Shown: piece by piece, positions 33,028 through 41,396 of the stretch
Layout: each line of letters starts with the position of its first letter
Position numbering within the stretch: the stretch's first letter is position 1
NCBI GenBank assembly: GCA_001462235.1
Contig: LIUI01000036.1
Span: forward strand, 1-43,017
Origin: Fibrobacteria bacterium GUT307
GTDB lineage: Bacteria > Fibrobacterota > Fibrobacteria > Fibrobacterales > Fibrobacteraceae
Reading direction: 5' to 3'
DNA: 43,017 nucleotides
Notes under the pieces: generated by a model
Database searches by the model: none
Seen by the model: the letters and a program-made list of their open reading frames with translations, nothing else
Told to the model about the DNA's origin: nothing
Made by a program: the position numbers and the translations under genes

Positions 33028-33678
33028 TTACGATATAATAGTATCTAAACAAGATAATAGTTCATTTAAACTATTATTACGTGCACGAACGTTAAGATAC
33101 AGATTTTCATAATCCAATGCTCGAACCGTCCGTTCTACTTGATTTTTTTGTTTATGATAAGCAAAATTTACTTTTTTATAAATATTATCCAGAGTTTCGG
33201 CCGGATGCGATAAAATTTCCGTACTATCTTTTTGTATATCAATAGCAGTTTCGGCATTTATAACCTCAATCGTCAATGCCGGAGAAATTTTTTCATAATG
33301 TTTTTCTTCTGCTATAAACCAGGCCTCTATTTCTTTGATAGCTAATATTATATTGATTGAGATATTAGTTTTAGGAATACCACATAGCAACATTTTTCTT
33401 AATAATACAATATCGTTATCATTTAAAGGATATACATCACGGATTCCAATAACATAGGAAAAACCTTCTCCATATAGGTTAGCTAATTGTTCAATAATAT
33501 CGGATTTCACAGTTGAATATTCTCCACCTCCATGACAGTCATAAATTCGAAAATAGTATGCCATATTTTGTGCAACAATAGAACTTTGAATTATCGTCAT
33601 TTTTCTGGATCCGATTTTTCCTGTAAATTGAAATTGTTCGTTTGACCTTCTACAAACATAGCTATTTTTTTCATTCAT
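33028..33678 (-). CDS. DUF4276-like protein, partner of the AAA ATPase
   Basis: A 216-residue protein from the ATG at 33678, which lies within the end of the ATPase gene (8-nt overlap) with AAGGAG just upstream. Its best landmark is IKEIEAWFIAEEKHYEKI near residues 110-127, matching the E-x-E-A-W block of DUF4276 proteins, a group regarded as Toprim-like and often encoded beside SMC/OLD-type ATPases. IYDCHGGGEYSTVKSD and GIRDVYPLNDND could supply the acidic metal-binding residues of such a fold. That assignment is tentative. With the ATPase it makes a two-gene unit like several known phage-defence modules. It is A/T-rich relative to nuo and nth on either side. Confidence 0.7.
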   Translation of the reverse strand: MNEKNSYVCRRSNEQFQFTGKIGSRKMTIIQSSIVAQNMAYYFRIYDCHGGGEYSTVKSDIIEQLANLYGEGFSYVIGIRDVYPLNDNDIVLLRKMLLCGIPKTNISINIILAIKEIEAWFIAEEKHYEKISPALTIEVINAETAIDIQKDSTEILSHPAETLDNIYKKVNFAYHKQKNQVERTVRALDYENLYLNVRARNNSLNELLSCLDTIIS

Positions 33679-34798
33679 CAACTCCTTTGGAATTGATAAA
33701 ATCGGTCGCCAAAAAATCAAAGTTATTTAATCCGGTGTATTTAAAATTATCAAATTCTTCTTTTTTGTTGTGATAATTAAAAATTTTGCATTGCCCTCTA
33801 TCTCGTTGTATTATTTGCCAATATTTTAAAGGCACATTATTCATTACAAACCTATCGTTTGTTGACATAATCAATTGGCATTTTCCTTCATCGGCAACTC
33901 TTGATATTAATTTTATGACACTAGTTGAGCGAGCAAAATCCAATCCTTCTCCTATATCATCAATTAGTATGGTTGTTGGTAAATTTTTAAGCGTATTGTA
34001 TGTTATTTGGATTATAAGCGACAAAGCCCTGAACATCCCCTGAGACATTAGGCTCTGTAGTATTACCATCTGACTATTTTCTTCCATAACATATAGTGTT
34101 TTTGCACCAGCAAATAGTGAAACAGATTCGGTAATTCCTACATTAGTCAATTCATAGCCTATTTCTTTCATAGAGTTTATTACTCGTGTTTTAAAATCTT
34201 TTGCAAATTCTTGTTCACCTTTGATGTATAAACCGATTACTGAATTCATATCTCGCGGATTGACATTTATGTTATTCATATCATTTGTAAAAAATAACGA
34301 ATCTCGCCTCAAATCAGAAAAAGCATACATTCTTTGACCTTCCGCCCATTTGGCCAATTTTTCTAAAAATGGATGTTGAATAGCATCTCTTTTTGATACT
34401 ACCACAAGTTGATTTTGGGATAATTTAAAATCCATATTCGTTTTAAGTTGGTCCGAATAGATTTTTCCAATGCCATCACTTTCGCGGCTAAATTTTATAT
34501 CTCCATTTATTCTTAATATTTCACGTTGGATTTTTTGAAGTGAAATGTTGAGCTCATACTGATAGGTATCATTATCATTATCATCATAGAACTCAACATC
34601 ATAACTACCCGAATTTAATAAAAACGGTTGAATTCCTGCAAGCATATCTCCAAGCCATGCAATCTTTGTGAGAGTATTTGTTTTCCCGGTTGCATTTTTA
34701 CCAACAAGAAGATTGATGTTTTCTAGGATTAAACCCTCAAGTGACCATGCGTTGGGCTTATCCATAAACTCAGAATAATCAAATTTTCGTAGTATCAT
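33671..34798 (-). CDS. AAA family ATPase (RecF/OLD-like, AAA_21 type)
   Basis: A 375-residue ABC-type ATPase. Walker A is GKNATGKT near residues 33-40. A signature-like helix SQGMFRALSLIIQ lies near 232-244. Walker B with catalytic acid is TILIDDIGEGLD near 256-267, and the STNDRF switch follows. The long insertion between Walker A and signature is typical of OLD/RecF-like proteins rather than transporters. Such ATPases sense or act on DNA or phage proteins and usually work with a nuclease or Toprim partner encoded next door, as here. The start has no Shine-Dalgarno and follows a TAAATT element by 6 nt. It begins 16 nt after nuoN, so read-through from nuo is possible. Confidence 0.82.
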   Translation of the reverse strand: MILRKFDYSEFMDKPNAWSLEGLILENINLLVGKNATGKTNTLTKIAWLGDMLAGIQPFLLNSGSYDVEFYDDNDNDTYQYELNISLQKIQREILRINGDIKFSRESDGIGKIYSDQLKTNMDFKLSQNQLVVVSKRDAIQHPFLEKLAKWAEGQRMYAFSDLRRDSLFFTNDMNNINVNPRDMNSVIGLYIKGEQEFAKDFKTRVINSMKEIGYELTNVGITESVSLFAGAKTLYVMEENSQMVILQSLMSQGMFRALSLIIQITYNTLKNLPTTILIDDIGEGLDFARSTSVIKLISRVADEGKCQLIMSTNDRFVMNNVPLKYWQIIQRDRGQCKIFNYHNKKEEFDNFKYTGLNNFDFLATDFINSKGVDE

Positions 34799-34804
34799 AG
34801 TGTA

Positions 34805-34810
34805 AATTTA
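34805..34810 (-). promoter_or_regulatory. Putative -10 (TAAATT) for the AAA/DUF4276-like pair
   Basis: On the minus strand AATTTCTAAATTTACACT lies between the nuoN stop and the ATPase ATG, 6 nt before the ATG. It would allow leaderless expression independent of the nuo operon. Confidence 0.45.
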
Positions 34811-34814
34811 GAAA

Positions 34815-36260
34815 TTACATAGGCATCCAAACCGCAAGAGCAAGCAAAGCCGCTGCCGCTGCTCCTACCGCTGCGTTTAGCAAGGTGGAAACGTTATTGC
34901 GGCTTTTTTTGGCTGCTGCTGGGCCGGCGTAGCTCCACATAAAGTAAATTATGCGAATATAATACACCGCAGAAATAACCGCTAAAACAAATGCTGCTAT
35001 GGCTATGCCCCAAATAATTGGAACATCAAAAGATGCCCTTACAAGGCCGGCGAAAATCCTGAACTTTGCCAAAAAACCTGCGGCAACAGGCAAACCGGCA
35101 AGAGATGCCAAACACACACTAATGCAAATTCCAAGGAAGGGCTTTTTACGAGCCATTGCACGCAAATCATCAAAATCATCGTAGTCGGAATCCATTAGTG
35201 CAGAAATACCTGTCAATGCACCTATAGAACCTATGGCATAAGTTAATAGAAAATAAAATGCAGAATCTAAATCCAATTCATTCAGTTTTGCAAAATACGG
35301 ATAGCAAAGACCAAGCAAAATAAAACCCGCATTTGCAATTGCGCTAAATGCCAAAATTCTTCTTGCAGAAATTTGAGCCAAACCTGTAATTGCACCAACC
35401 ACAACAGAGGCAATGCCAAGGCCCAAAAATAAAACCGCTTCACGGGCAATAACAACGTTAGCAGAACTGCCAAATAAACCGAGCCATACAGCCCCTAAAC
35501 CCAAAAATGCTCCTATTTTCACAACCGCCGCCATATAACCGGTAACTGCGGCAAGTGCGCCTGTGTAAGCATCTGCTACCCAAAAATGCAAGGGAAATGC
35601 CCCTACCTTAAACAACAAACCAAAAGAGAGCAAAAAGATTGCCGCTTGGTAAATACCCTCACGCCCCGGCAAAACATCGCTGCTGATTAAGGTGCTGCCT
35701 GTTGCCCCGTAGAACATTGCAACGCCATATAAAAATACTGCACTCAGAGCTGCGCCGCTAATAAAATACTTAAACGCCGCCTCGTTGCTAGCCTTTGAAT
35801 GGCGGTTCATAGCAACTAACGCATAGATAGGAAAAGAGGCAAGCTCCATTCCCAAAAACAAGGGCATTAAGTCTGTAGAAAGCACCATTAGCATTATGCC
35901 TGCGGCAGAGAACATTAAAAGCGAATACGCTTCGCCGCATTCGGTATTTTTATTTTTCAAAATATTGTGCAAAGCAGCAGTTCCAATAGCGGAGCATAAC
36001 GCAATGGCATAAAGAAAAATTTCTTTGACGTAATCTATAGAAAATAAATTCCAAGAATCGCCAAAATCACCGGAAATTGATTTGTTAATAAAAAAGGTTG
36101 CAAAAAATAAAAAGAAAAGGTTAATCCAAGGCAGGGTTTTGTGCCTCCCGGCAGGGCTGGAAAAAGACTCCGCAACTAACGAAAACATTCCACCCACGGC
36201 AACCGCAATAACCGGCAAAAGAATTTTCAAATCATAAAAAAGAAAAGTTTCACTGCTCAT
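34815..36260 (-). CDS. nuoN: NADH-quinone oxidoreductase subunit N
   Basis: A 481-residue antiporter-like membrane subunit of complex I with about 14 helices. The proton-channel motif is KVGAFPLHFWVADAYTGA near residues 220-237, matching the NuoN pattern (K-x-x-x-x-P-x-H-x-W-x-x-D). A glutamate helix, FLGMELASFPIYALVAMNR, lies near 130-148. ARRILAFSAIANAGFILLGL is the second discontinuous-helix region. The ATG overlaps the end of nuoM by 11 nt. It is the last nuo gene here. It transfers ions across the membrane when NADH or ferredoxin is oxidised elsewhere in the complex. Confidence 0.94.
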   Translation of the reverse strand: MSSETFLFYDLKILLPVIAVAVGGMFSLVAESFSSPAGRHKTLPWINLFFLFFATFFINKSISGDFGDSWNLFSIDYVKEIFLYAIALCSAIGTAALHNILKNKNTECGEAYSLLMFSAAGIMLMVLSTDLMPLFLGMELASFPIYALVAMNRHSKASNEAAFKYFISGAALSAVFLYGVAMFYGATGSTLISSDVLPGREGIYQAAIFLLSFGLLFKVGAFPLHFWVADAYTGALAAVTGYMAAVVKIGAFLGLGAVWLGLFGSSANVVIAREAVLFLGLGIASVVVGAITGLAQISARRILAFSAIANAGFILLGLCYPYFAKLNELDLDSAFYFLLTYAIGSIGALTGISALMDSDYDDFDDLRAMARKKPFLGICISVCLASLAGLPVAAGFLAKFRIFAGLVRASFDVPIIWGIAIAAFVLAVISAVYYIRIIYFMWSYAGPAAAKKSRNNVSTLLNAAVGAAAAALLALAVWMPM

Positions 36261-37830
36261 TACTTGATTCCTCCATGCCTTCGTCTATTAATTCTAAAGT
36301 ATCTGCGTTCATGTGGTTCTTTGACAGGTTTTCTATTTCAAATTGCAGCGACTCCAAATACTCTTCAAATTCCCGCATTTCTTGTTCGGTTAAACTCTTT
36401 GTTTTGTTTTGCTCTTCAAAAGAATTGAGAATAGGAGCGGGGTGCAAACCAAAATAAAGTATAAGAGCTATGATTGGGATTGCCGCCGCACTCTCAAAAT
36501 GAGAAAGCGAAATATCTCCCAACCTTGAATTCTCCGGAATTGGCCCAAACAGCACATTTTTCATTAACCTGAGCATATAAGCAGCAGAGAATACAATACC
36601 TATGCCGCCGAGCAAGGCAAAAAATGCAAAGCCGGATTTGAACAATCCCTGCAAAATCAAAAACTCACCTACAAAGCCAACCGTGCAGGGAACGGCAATC
36701 GCGGCAATGCTTATAAAACCGAAGATAGCGGCATATATTGGATTTGTAGAAGCAAAAGCACCATAGCGTTTTATATCTGTGCTGCCGGTCCATCTTTGCA
36801 CAATACCGCCAAAGAAAAAAAGCCCGCCCGCTGTTAAACCATGCCCCACCAGCATAACGGCAACGCCGGCATTCACAACATCATCAAGGCAAAACAAACC
36901 CGCAACAGCAAGGCCCAAATGAGACATGGAACTAAATGCCAAAAGTTTTTTTATGTTGGTTTGCTTTAATGCAAGGATAGCTCCGTAAAGCATGGAAAAA
37001 AGTGCAATGGAAATAAAGTAGATGTAATACTCTGTCAGTACGTTGTAAAAAATAGGGATTACCCAAACAGCAAAACCAAAAACTCCAACCTTTGCCATTG
37101 CTCCGGAAAGCACGGCAGAAAGCGGGTATGGCGCTTCCGAATAGCTTATGCCTTGCCAGCTATGAAAGGGGAACAAGGGAGTTTTTACGGCAAAGGCTAT
37201 TGAGAATGCAAAAAGCAGTGAAGTTTGAGTAGCAATAGGCAAGGTTTTTAGAGTTTCTGTTAAAGCAAGTACATTATCGCTGCCCGCCTTTAACATTAAA
37301 TACCATGCGCCAAAGAGCAAGGGAATTGAACCGGCCATGGTATATAGGGAAAATATTATAACAGCTCTTTTCCTTTTTAAGCCACCGTGCATAGCTATCA
37401 TAATAGCAGACGGCAAAATCATAGCTTCAAAGAAAAACAAAAACTGCACTATATTTTGAGATGAGAGAAAAGCCCCTATTATTGCACCTTCCAGAACAAG
37501 CAAGCCTATAGCAAATTTTTTAACCCCAAAGCTGAGAGCCGCCTTAAAATAGATGAAAGCCAAAAAAGACAGCAAAGCGGTAAGCCAAGCCATCCAAAGC
37601 GAAAAATCGTGGCCGTAAAGGGAAAATTCAATATTTATTCCCAAAATGGAAAACCACGAATGCGAGCCTGTTTGCTGCCCGCCGGAAATAACCAGCGCAG
37701 TTGCCAAAATAAGGGGAAGCGCCGTGCATAAAAGCCCTGTGCGGAATGTAGAATTCACATCCCTTGAAGACGCGGCGAGCATCAAGCATGAGCAAGCAAA
37801 AGGCATAATGAGCAAAAGCGATATCAACAT
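36250..37830 (-). CDS. nuoM: NADH-quinone oxidoreductase subunit M, divergent and with an acidic tail
   Basis: A 526-residue antiporter-like subunit with about 14 helices. Family blocks are FFEAMILPSAIMIAMHGG near residues 133-150 with the essential Glu, KTPLFPFHSWQGISYSEAP near 215-233, and KKLLAFSSMSHLGLAVAGL near 295. The second block departs from the usual H-T-W-L-P-D-A-H: W-Q-G-I-S-Y follows the histidine. The C-terminus carries about 60 extra residues after the last helix, very acidic (EQEMREFEEYLESLQFEIE). It starts 3 nt after nuoL ends. Because it sits between nuoL and nuoN, subunit M is the best name, but the motif change hints at a specialised complex. Confidence 0.9.
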   Translation of the reverse strand: MLISLLLIMPFACSCLMLAASSRDVNSTFRTGLLCTALPLILATALVISGGQQTGSHSWFSILGINIEFSLYGHDFSLWMAWLTALLSFLAFIYFKAALSFGVKKFAIGLLVLEGAIIGAFLSSQNIVQFLFFFEAMILPSAIMIAMHGGLKRKRAVIIFSLYTMAGSIPLLFGAWYLMLKAGSDNVLALTETLKTLPIATQTSLLFAFSIAFAVKTPLFPFHSWQGISYSEAPYPLSAVLSGAMAKVGVFGFAVWVIPIFYNVLTEYYIYFISIALFSMLYGAILALKQTNIKKLLAFSSMSHLGLAVAGLFCLDDVVNAGVAVMLVGHGLTAGGLFFFGGIVQRWTGSTDIKRYGAFASTNPIYAAIFGFISIAAIAVPCTVGFVGEFLILQGLFKSGFAFFALLGGIGIVFSAAYMLRLMKNVLFGPIPENSRLGDISLSHFESAAAIPIIALILYFGLHPAPILNSFEEQNKTKSLTEQEMREFEEYLESLQFEIENLSKNHMNADTLELIDEGMEESSNEQ

Positions 37831-37833
37831 ACA

Positions 37834-39777
37834 TTACCTGATAAAAAACACCAGCCAATAAATCAAAATAATAGAACTAATCGTAGATATAGCAAGTTGC
37901 ATTCGTAATTTATTTGTTTGCAAAAATCTCAAACCCTCTGAACAAATTATGGGGACTGCACCTATAACATTCATTGTGGTTCGCAAAAATCTATTGACCC
38001 AATCAAAAACAAATATAGCCACGCGGGTAGGCACAATTCCGCAAGCAAAATGCACGGCATCAAAAGCAAAAGTCCAAATCTTGGCAAAGCCGAGCAATTC
38101 CCCATGCCCAGGGTACCTTGGAATTTTTTTGCTGAAATAGATAACCGCAAGTACAAGCCCTACCAAAGCAACTCCCGCACTCACTACGCAAAAAAACAGA
38201 GCCGAGTGATGATTTTCGCCTGTAAGGAAATTAAATTCCTTTGCTAAGCTAAGAACCGGAGCGAGTGTTTTTTCTAGATAATTGCAATCCGGAATCAAGC
38301 TAGCCCAAGCATAGCCGGCAAATACGCACCCTGCCGCTAAAAGCCACATTGGAATTTGCATGACTATTGGGGATTCGTGGATATGTTCCGCAGTATGATT
38401 ATCCCCTCTGAATTTGCCCAAAAATACCAGCACCATCAGGCGGGTCATATAAATGGCAGTTAAAAAAGCTGTGAAAAGCGCAATGCAGTAGAAGAAAGGT
38501 CCAAAGTTCCCCAAAGAGCCGTAAACATGTTCTAATATCAAGTCTTTGCTCCAAAAGCAAGCCAAGCCCGGCAAGCCAATCAAACTTGCCCAAGCTACAA
38601 GCATAATTAGGAATGTTGAGGGGAGCTTAAAGGCAAGCCCACCCATTTTGCGAATATCTTGTTCGCCGCCTAAAGCGTGTATAACAGAGCCGGCTCCAAG
38701 GAACAGCGCGGCTTTTGTGAATGCATGGGTAAAGACATGGAAAATAGCTACATCAAATGCACCAACGCCAGCGGCCATAAACATAAACCCGAGTTGCGAA
38801 ACTGTGGAATACGCCAAAACTTTTTTAATATCATGCTGAAGCAAGCCTGTAACCGCAGCCCAAAGAGCTGTTCCAATGGCTACTAAAAGCACTATAACCA
38901 TTATTTCCGGTGTAAGAACAAAGAGCATGGAAAGCCTAGCTATTAAATAAACGCCGGCAGTAACCATTGTAGCCGCATGTATAAGAGCAGAAACCGGAGT
39001 TGGGCCGGCCATTGCATCCGGGAGCCAGGTTAGCAGGGGTATTTGCGCGCTTTTTCCGGTGCAAGCAAAGAACAAAAAGAGAGCCGCTACTGCAACCAAG
39101 GTAGAATTAAAGGTATTTCCCAAGCTATTTTTCAAGGCAACGTCGTTTAGGTTTTCGTAATTTAAAAGTGATGTTCCACCCAAAACAATCAAGGCAAACA
39201 TACCGAGCAAAAAGCCTACATCGCCAATCCTATTTACCAAAAAAGCTTTATCTGCTGCTTTGCAGTTGAGCAAATCCTTATTCCAAAAGCATATAAGCAA
39301 ATAGGAGCAAAGCCCAACCCCTTCCCAGCCTAAGAAAGTTAGAGGTAGAGAGTCTGCAAGCACAAGGACTATCATTGAAAATAAAAAGAGGTTCAAGTAG
39401 CACAAAAACCGGGTATAGCCTTTATCACCTTTCATATAGCCAAGCGAGTAAAGCACAATCAAGGTTGTTATGCCTGTGACAAATAGAAGCATTATTTTAG
39501 TTAAGGAGTCAAATAAAAACCCAAAAGACACTTGAAAATCACCTATAGAAATCCAGTTGCCCAAAGTTTCTGCATAAATTCCGTTATGCGGCATATACAC
39601 CGCAAACATCACAGTTGCTATAAAAGAGCAAAACGGGAACAGAACGGAAAGCGCACCTATGTATGCCTCAGGAGCGGGCTGTTCGTTTTTAACGCGGGCT
39701 AAGGCTATTGCCCCAAGCGTTAAAGCTCCAAGCAAGGGGAAAAGAGGTATTATCCATAGAGGGATTTGGGTGGTCAT
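37834..39777 (-). CDS. nuoL: NADH-quinone oxidoreductase subunit L
   Basis: A 647-residue subunit with about 16 helices and the long C-terminal lateral helix region of NuoL. Conserved stretches are FLGWEGVGLCSYLLICFW near residues 148-165, FLVNRIGDVGFLLGM, WLPDAMAGPTPVSALIH near 253-269 and KVLAYSTVSQLGFMFMA near 318-334. The order of transcription is L, M, N. The ATG follows a TATATT promoter element by 10 nt without a ribosome site, so the three genes form their own unit. Genes nuoA-K are not in this window. The upstream neighbours on the same strand are the nifV genes. Confidence 0.96.
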   Translation of the reverse strand: MTTQIPLWIIPLFPLLGALTLGAIALARVKNEQPAPEAYIGALSVLFPFCSFIATVMFAVYMPHNGIYAETLGNWISIGDFQVSFGFLFDSLTKIMLLFVTGITTLIVLYSLGYMKGDKGYTRFLCYLNLFLFSMIVLVLADSLPLTFLGWEGVGLCSYLLICFWNKDLLNCKAADKAFLVNRIGDVGFLLGMFALIVLGGTSLLNYENLNDVALKNSLGNTFNSTLVAVAALFLFFACTGKSAQIPLLTWLPDAMAGPTPVSALIHAATMVTAGVYLIARLSMLFVLTPEIMVIVLLVAIGTALWAAVTGLLQHDIKKVLAYSTVSQLGFMFMAAGVGAFDVAIFHVFTHAFTKAALFLGAGSVIHALGGEQDIRKMGGLAFKLPSTFLIMLVAWASLIGLPGLACFWSKDLILEHVYGSLGNFGPFFYCIALFTAFLTAIYMTRLMVLVFLGKFRGDNHTAEHIHESPIVMQIPMWLLAAGCVFAGYAWASLIPDCNYLEKTLAPVLSLAKEFNFLTGENHHSALFFCVVSAGVALVGLVLAVIYFSKKIPRYPGHGELLGFAKIWTFAFDAVHFACGIVPTRVAIFVFDWVNRFLRTTMNVIGAVPIICSEGLRFLQTNKLRMQLAISTISSIILIYWLVFFIR

Positions 39778-39787
39778 AACGCACGTT

Positions 39788-39793
39788 AATATA
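39788..39793 (-). promoter_or_regulatory. Putative -10 (TATATT) for nuoLMN
   Basis: On the minus strand TTTTTACTATATTAACG lies 10 nt before the nuoL ATG, within the 28-nt gap after nifV-alpha. It predicts a leader of only about three nucleotides. Confidence 0.5.
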
Positions 39794-39805
39794 GTAAAAA
39801 TAATT

Positions 39806-40582
39806 TTAAGCCAACAGTTTTACATCCCTCTCTAAGCTATATGCATCAACATCACTAATACCCCAATCAAATATAGAAGAACTCGCGCAAACCAATTGGG
39901 CCAAATCGCAATTTCCCGCCCGCTCGCCAATGCCGCCAACAGTTACATCTGCATAAAGGCAACCCGCCTTTGCTGCTTCAATTGTATTTGCCACGGCCAT
40001 GCCCAAATCGTTGTGAGCGTGAATGCCAAGCTTTGCCTTGCCACCAAGTTTTTCTGAAATTTCTTTTAGCAGTGTGCGGCAAAGGCTTGGCGATGCTATG
40101 CCTACAGTGTCTGCAAGGCGAATTCGCACTACGCCAAAATCCAACAATATCTTGGCAATAGCTACCATAAATTCTGCATTAGAACGGAAGGCATCCTCAA
40201 ATCCAACCGAAAGAGGAATACCGCTTTTATCAATCAAATTCAAACAAGCGTGCAATTGCCGGGTAATCCAATCCATATCTTTACGTGAAACCGGCACGCC
40301 TATATGAATTATATCCGGCTGCACGTCAATCGCATGTTTTATATCTGCGGGTACAAGCCTAGCCCACACCGATATAACAGCATTTTTTCGATTTTCCATA
40401 ATTTTTGCAATATTTTCTTTTTCTTGTTCGGATGCCGCCGGAATCCCCGCCTCAATTTGATGCACGCCATACAAATCCAAGAGAGCCGCAATCCTCAATT
40501 TTTGTTTGGCAGAAAAACAAATGCCCGGAGCTTGCTCACCATCCCGTAAAGTGCTATCTAAAAGAAATCTTCGCTGCCTCAT
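39806..40582 (-). CDS. nifV-alpha: Homocitrate synthase, catalytic alpha part (split NifV)
   Basis: A 258-residue TIM-barrel protein from the ATG at 40582, which overlaps the stop of the omega gene as ATGA. The frame opens 12 residues further upstream, but only inside the omega gene. It holds the catalytic motifs of NifV/LeuA enzymes: DSTLRDGEQAPGICFS at the start, GVHQIEAGIPA, the metal-binding IHAHNDLGMAVAN, and VTVGGIGERAGNCDL. It ends just after the barrel and lacks the C-terminal region that closes the active site. NifV condenses acetyl-CoA with 2-oxoglutarate to homocitrate for the nitrogenase cofactor. Two-gene NifV is known from clostridia. Isopropylmalate synthase is the main alternative. 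Confidence 0.85.
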   Translation of the reverse strand: MRQRRFLLDSTLRDGEQAPGICFSAKQKLRIAALLDLYGVHQIEAGIPAASEQEKENIAKIMENRKNAVISVWARLVPADIKHAIDVQPDIIHIGVPVSRKDMDWITRQLHACLNLIDKSGIPLSVGFEDAFRSNAEFMVAIAKILLDFGVVRIRLADTVGIASPSLCRTLLKEISEKLGGKAKLGIHAHNDLGMAVANTIEAAKAGCLYADVTVGGIGERAGNCDLAQLVCASSSIFDWGISDVDAYSLERDVKLLA

Positions 40583-41394
40583 GCCAAACACTCCTTTACT
40601 ATTTTGGCAAATTCCCACTCGCTAATAGCACCGTTCTTTGCAGAGGCTTGGGCCTTAACCTGTTCAAGAATATGCGGAATATGTTTCTCCGAGCATTGTA
40701 TATTAAGTTCTAAAAGTTTTGCACGAACAGATGCCGTCCCACTCTGCTTACCCAGCACAATCTTTCGCCTTTGCCCCACAATCTCAGGCGGGAACGGTTC
40801 ATAACGCTCCGGTTGTTTGAGAATTCCGTCAACATGAACCCCAGATTCCACATGGAATATTCGCTTACCGATAATGGGCTTATCTTGCCGCATATTTTTT
40901 CCCATGATTTTACAGAACAGCTTTGCCATCTCAGGAAAAAATTTATATGCCTTGTTTGCCTTGCGCAGTCCCTTAATTCGCAGAATCATAACCAGTTCCT
41001 CGGTAGCCGCAAAACCGCCTATACCGCCAAATGAACCGGCAACATTCTTCCCTCCGTTCATCATCCATTCTGCCGCCAACGCAGTAGCGCAATAAAAGCG
41101 GTTTGTAGGGCAAAACTCAATATCTTCGCCAAAAGCCTCCCTAGCCTGAGCGAATGTCTGTAAATAATCCCCGCATAACGCATCATCTAGCCCTTCTAAA
41201 CGCGGTTTTTTATATGGCGGCGTATAAAATGAATACTCCGGAAGTGGTGATAATAATTGGCACATCTGCTCAGAAAGTTCTATAGTATCTATTTCCATCT
41301 CAATTAGAAAGGCCAAAAATCGCGAAAGGTCGGATTTATTGTGTGGTACATCGTCAATACAAGATAAAGTTCTGTCCGTAATTTTTAAGTTCAT
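40579..41394 (-). CDS. nifV-omega: Homocitrate synthase, omega part (split NifV with a degenerate barrel)
   Basis: A 271-residue partner of nifV-alpha. Its first two thirds align with the same TIM barrel but with catalytic motifs lost: DRTLSCIDD replaces DSTLRDGEQ, CPTNRFYCATALAA stands where HAHNDLGMAVAN should be, and GGIGGFAATEEL replaces GGIGERAGNCDL. The C-terminal third keeps the NifV linker: FHVESGVHVDGILKQPERYE followed by GQRRKIVLGKQSGTASV, with a conserved catalytic-type histidine. So omega should supply the C-terminal subdomain to the alpha active site in a heteromer. It precedes alpha and overlaps it by 4 nt, and it starts 2 nt after the ABC gene. Together they imply nitrogenase genes elsewhere. 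Confidence 0.83.
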   Translation of the reverse strand: MNLKITDRTLSCIDDVPHNKSDLSRFLAFLIEMEIDTIELSEQMCQLLSPLPEYSFYTPPYKKPRLEGLDDALCGDYLQTFAQAREAFGEDIEFCPTNRFYCATALAAEWMMNGGKNVAGSFGGIGGFAATEELVMILRIKGLRKANKAYKFFPEMAKLFCKIMGKNMRQDKPIIGKRIFHVESGVHVDGILKQPERYEPFPPEIVGQRRKIVLGKQSGTASVRAKLLELNIQCSEKHIPHILEQVKAQASAKNGAISEWEFAKIVKECLA

Positions 41395-41396
41395 TT

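Noticed and set aside
33028-34798. Calling the AAA/DUF4276-like pair a PARIS system
   Set aside because: The partner shows the DUF4276 E-x-E-A-W block rather than recognisable DUF4435 features, so I keep only a generic candidate-defence label.
40583-40618. Upstream start adding 12 residues to nifV-alpha
   Set aside because: The added codons lie within the omega gene, and the homology begins right after the ATG at 40582, which forms the same ATGA overlap as other junctions here.
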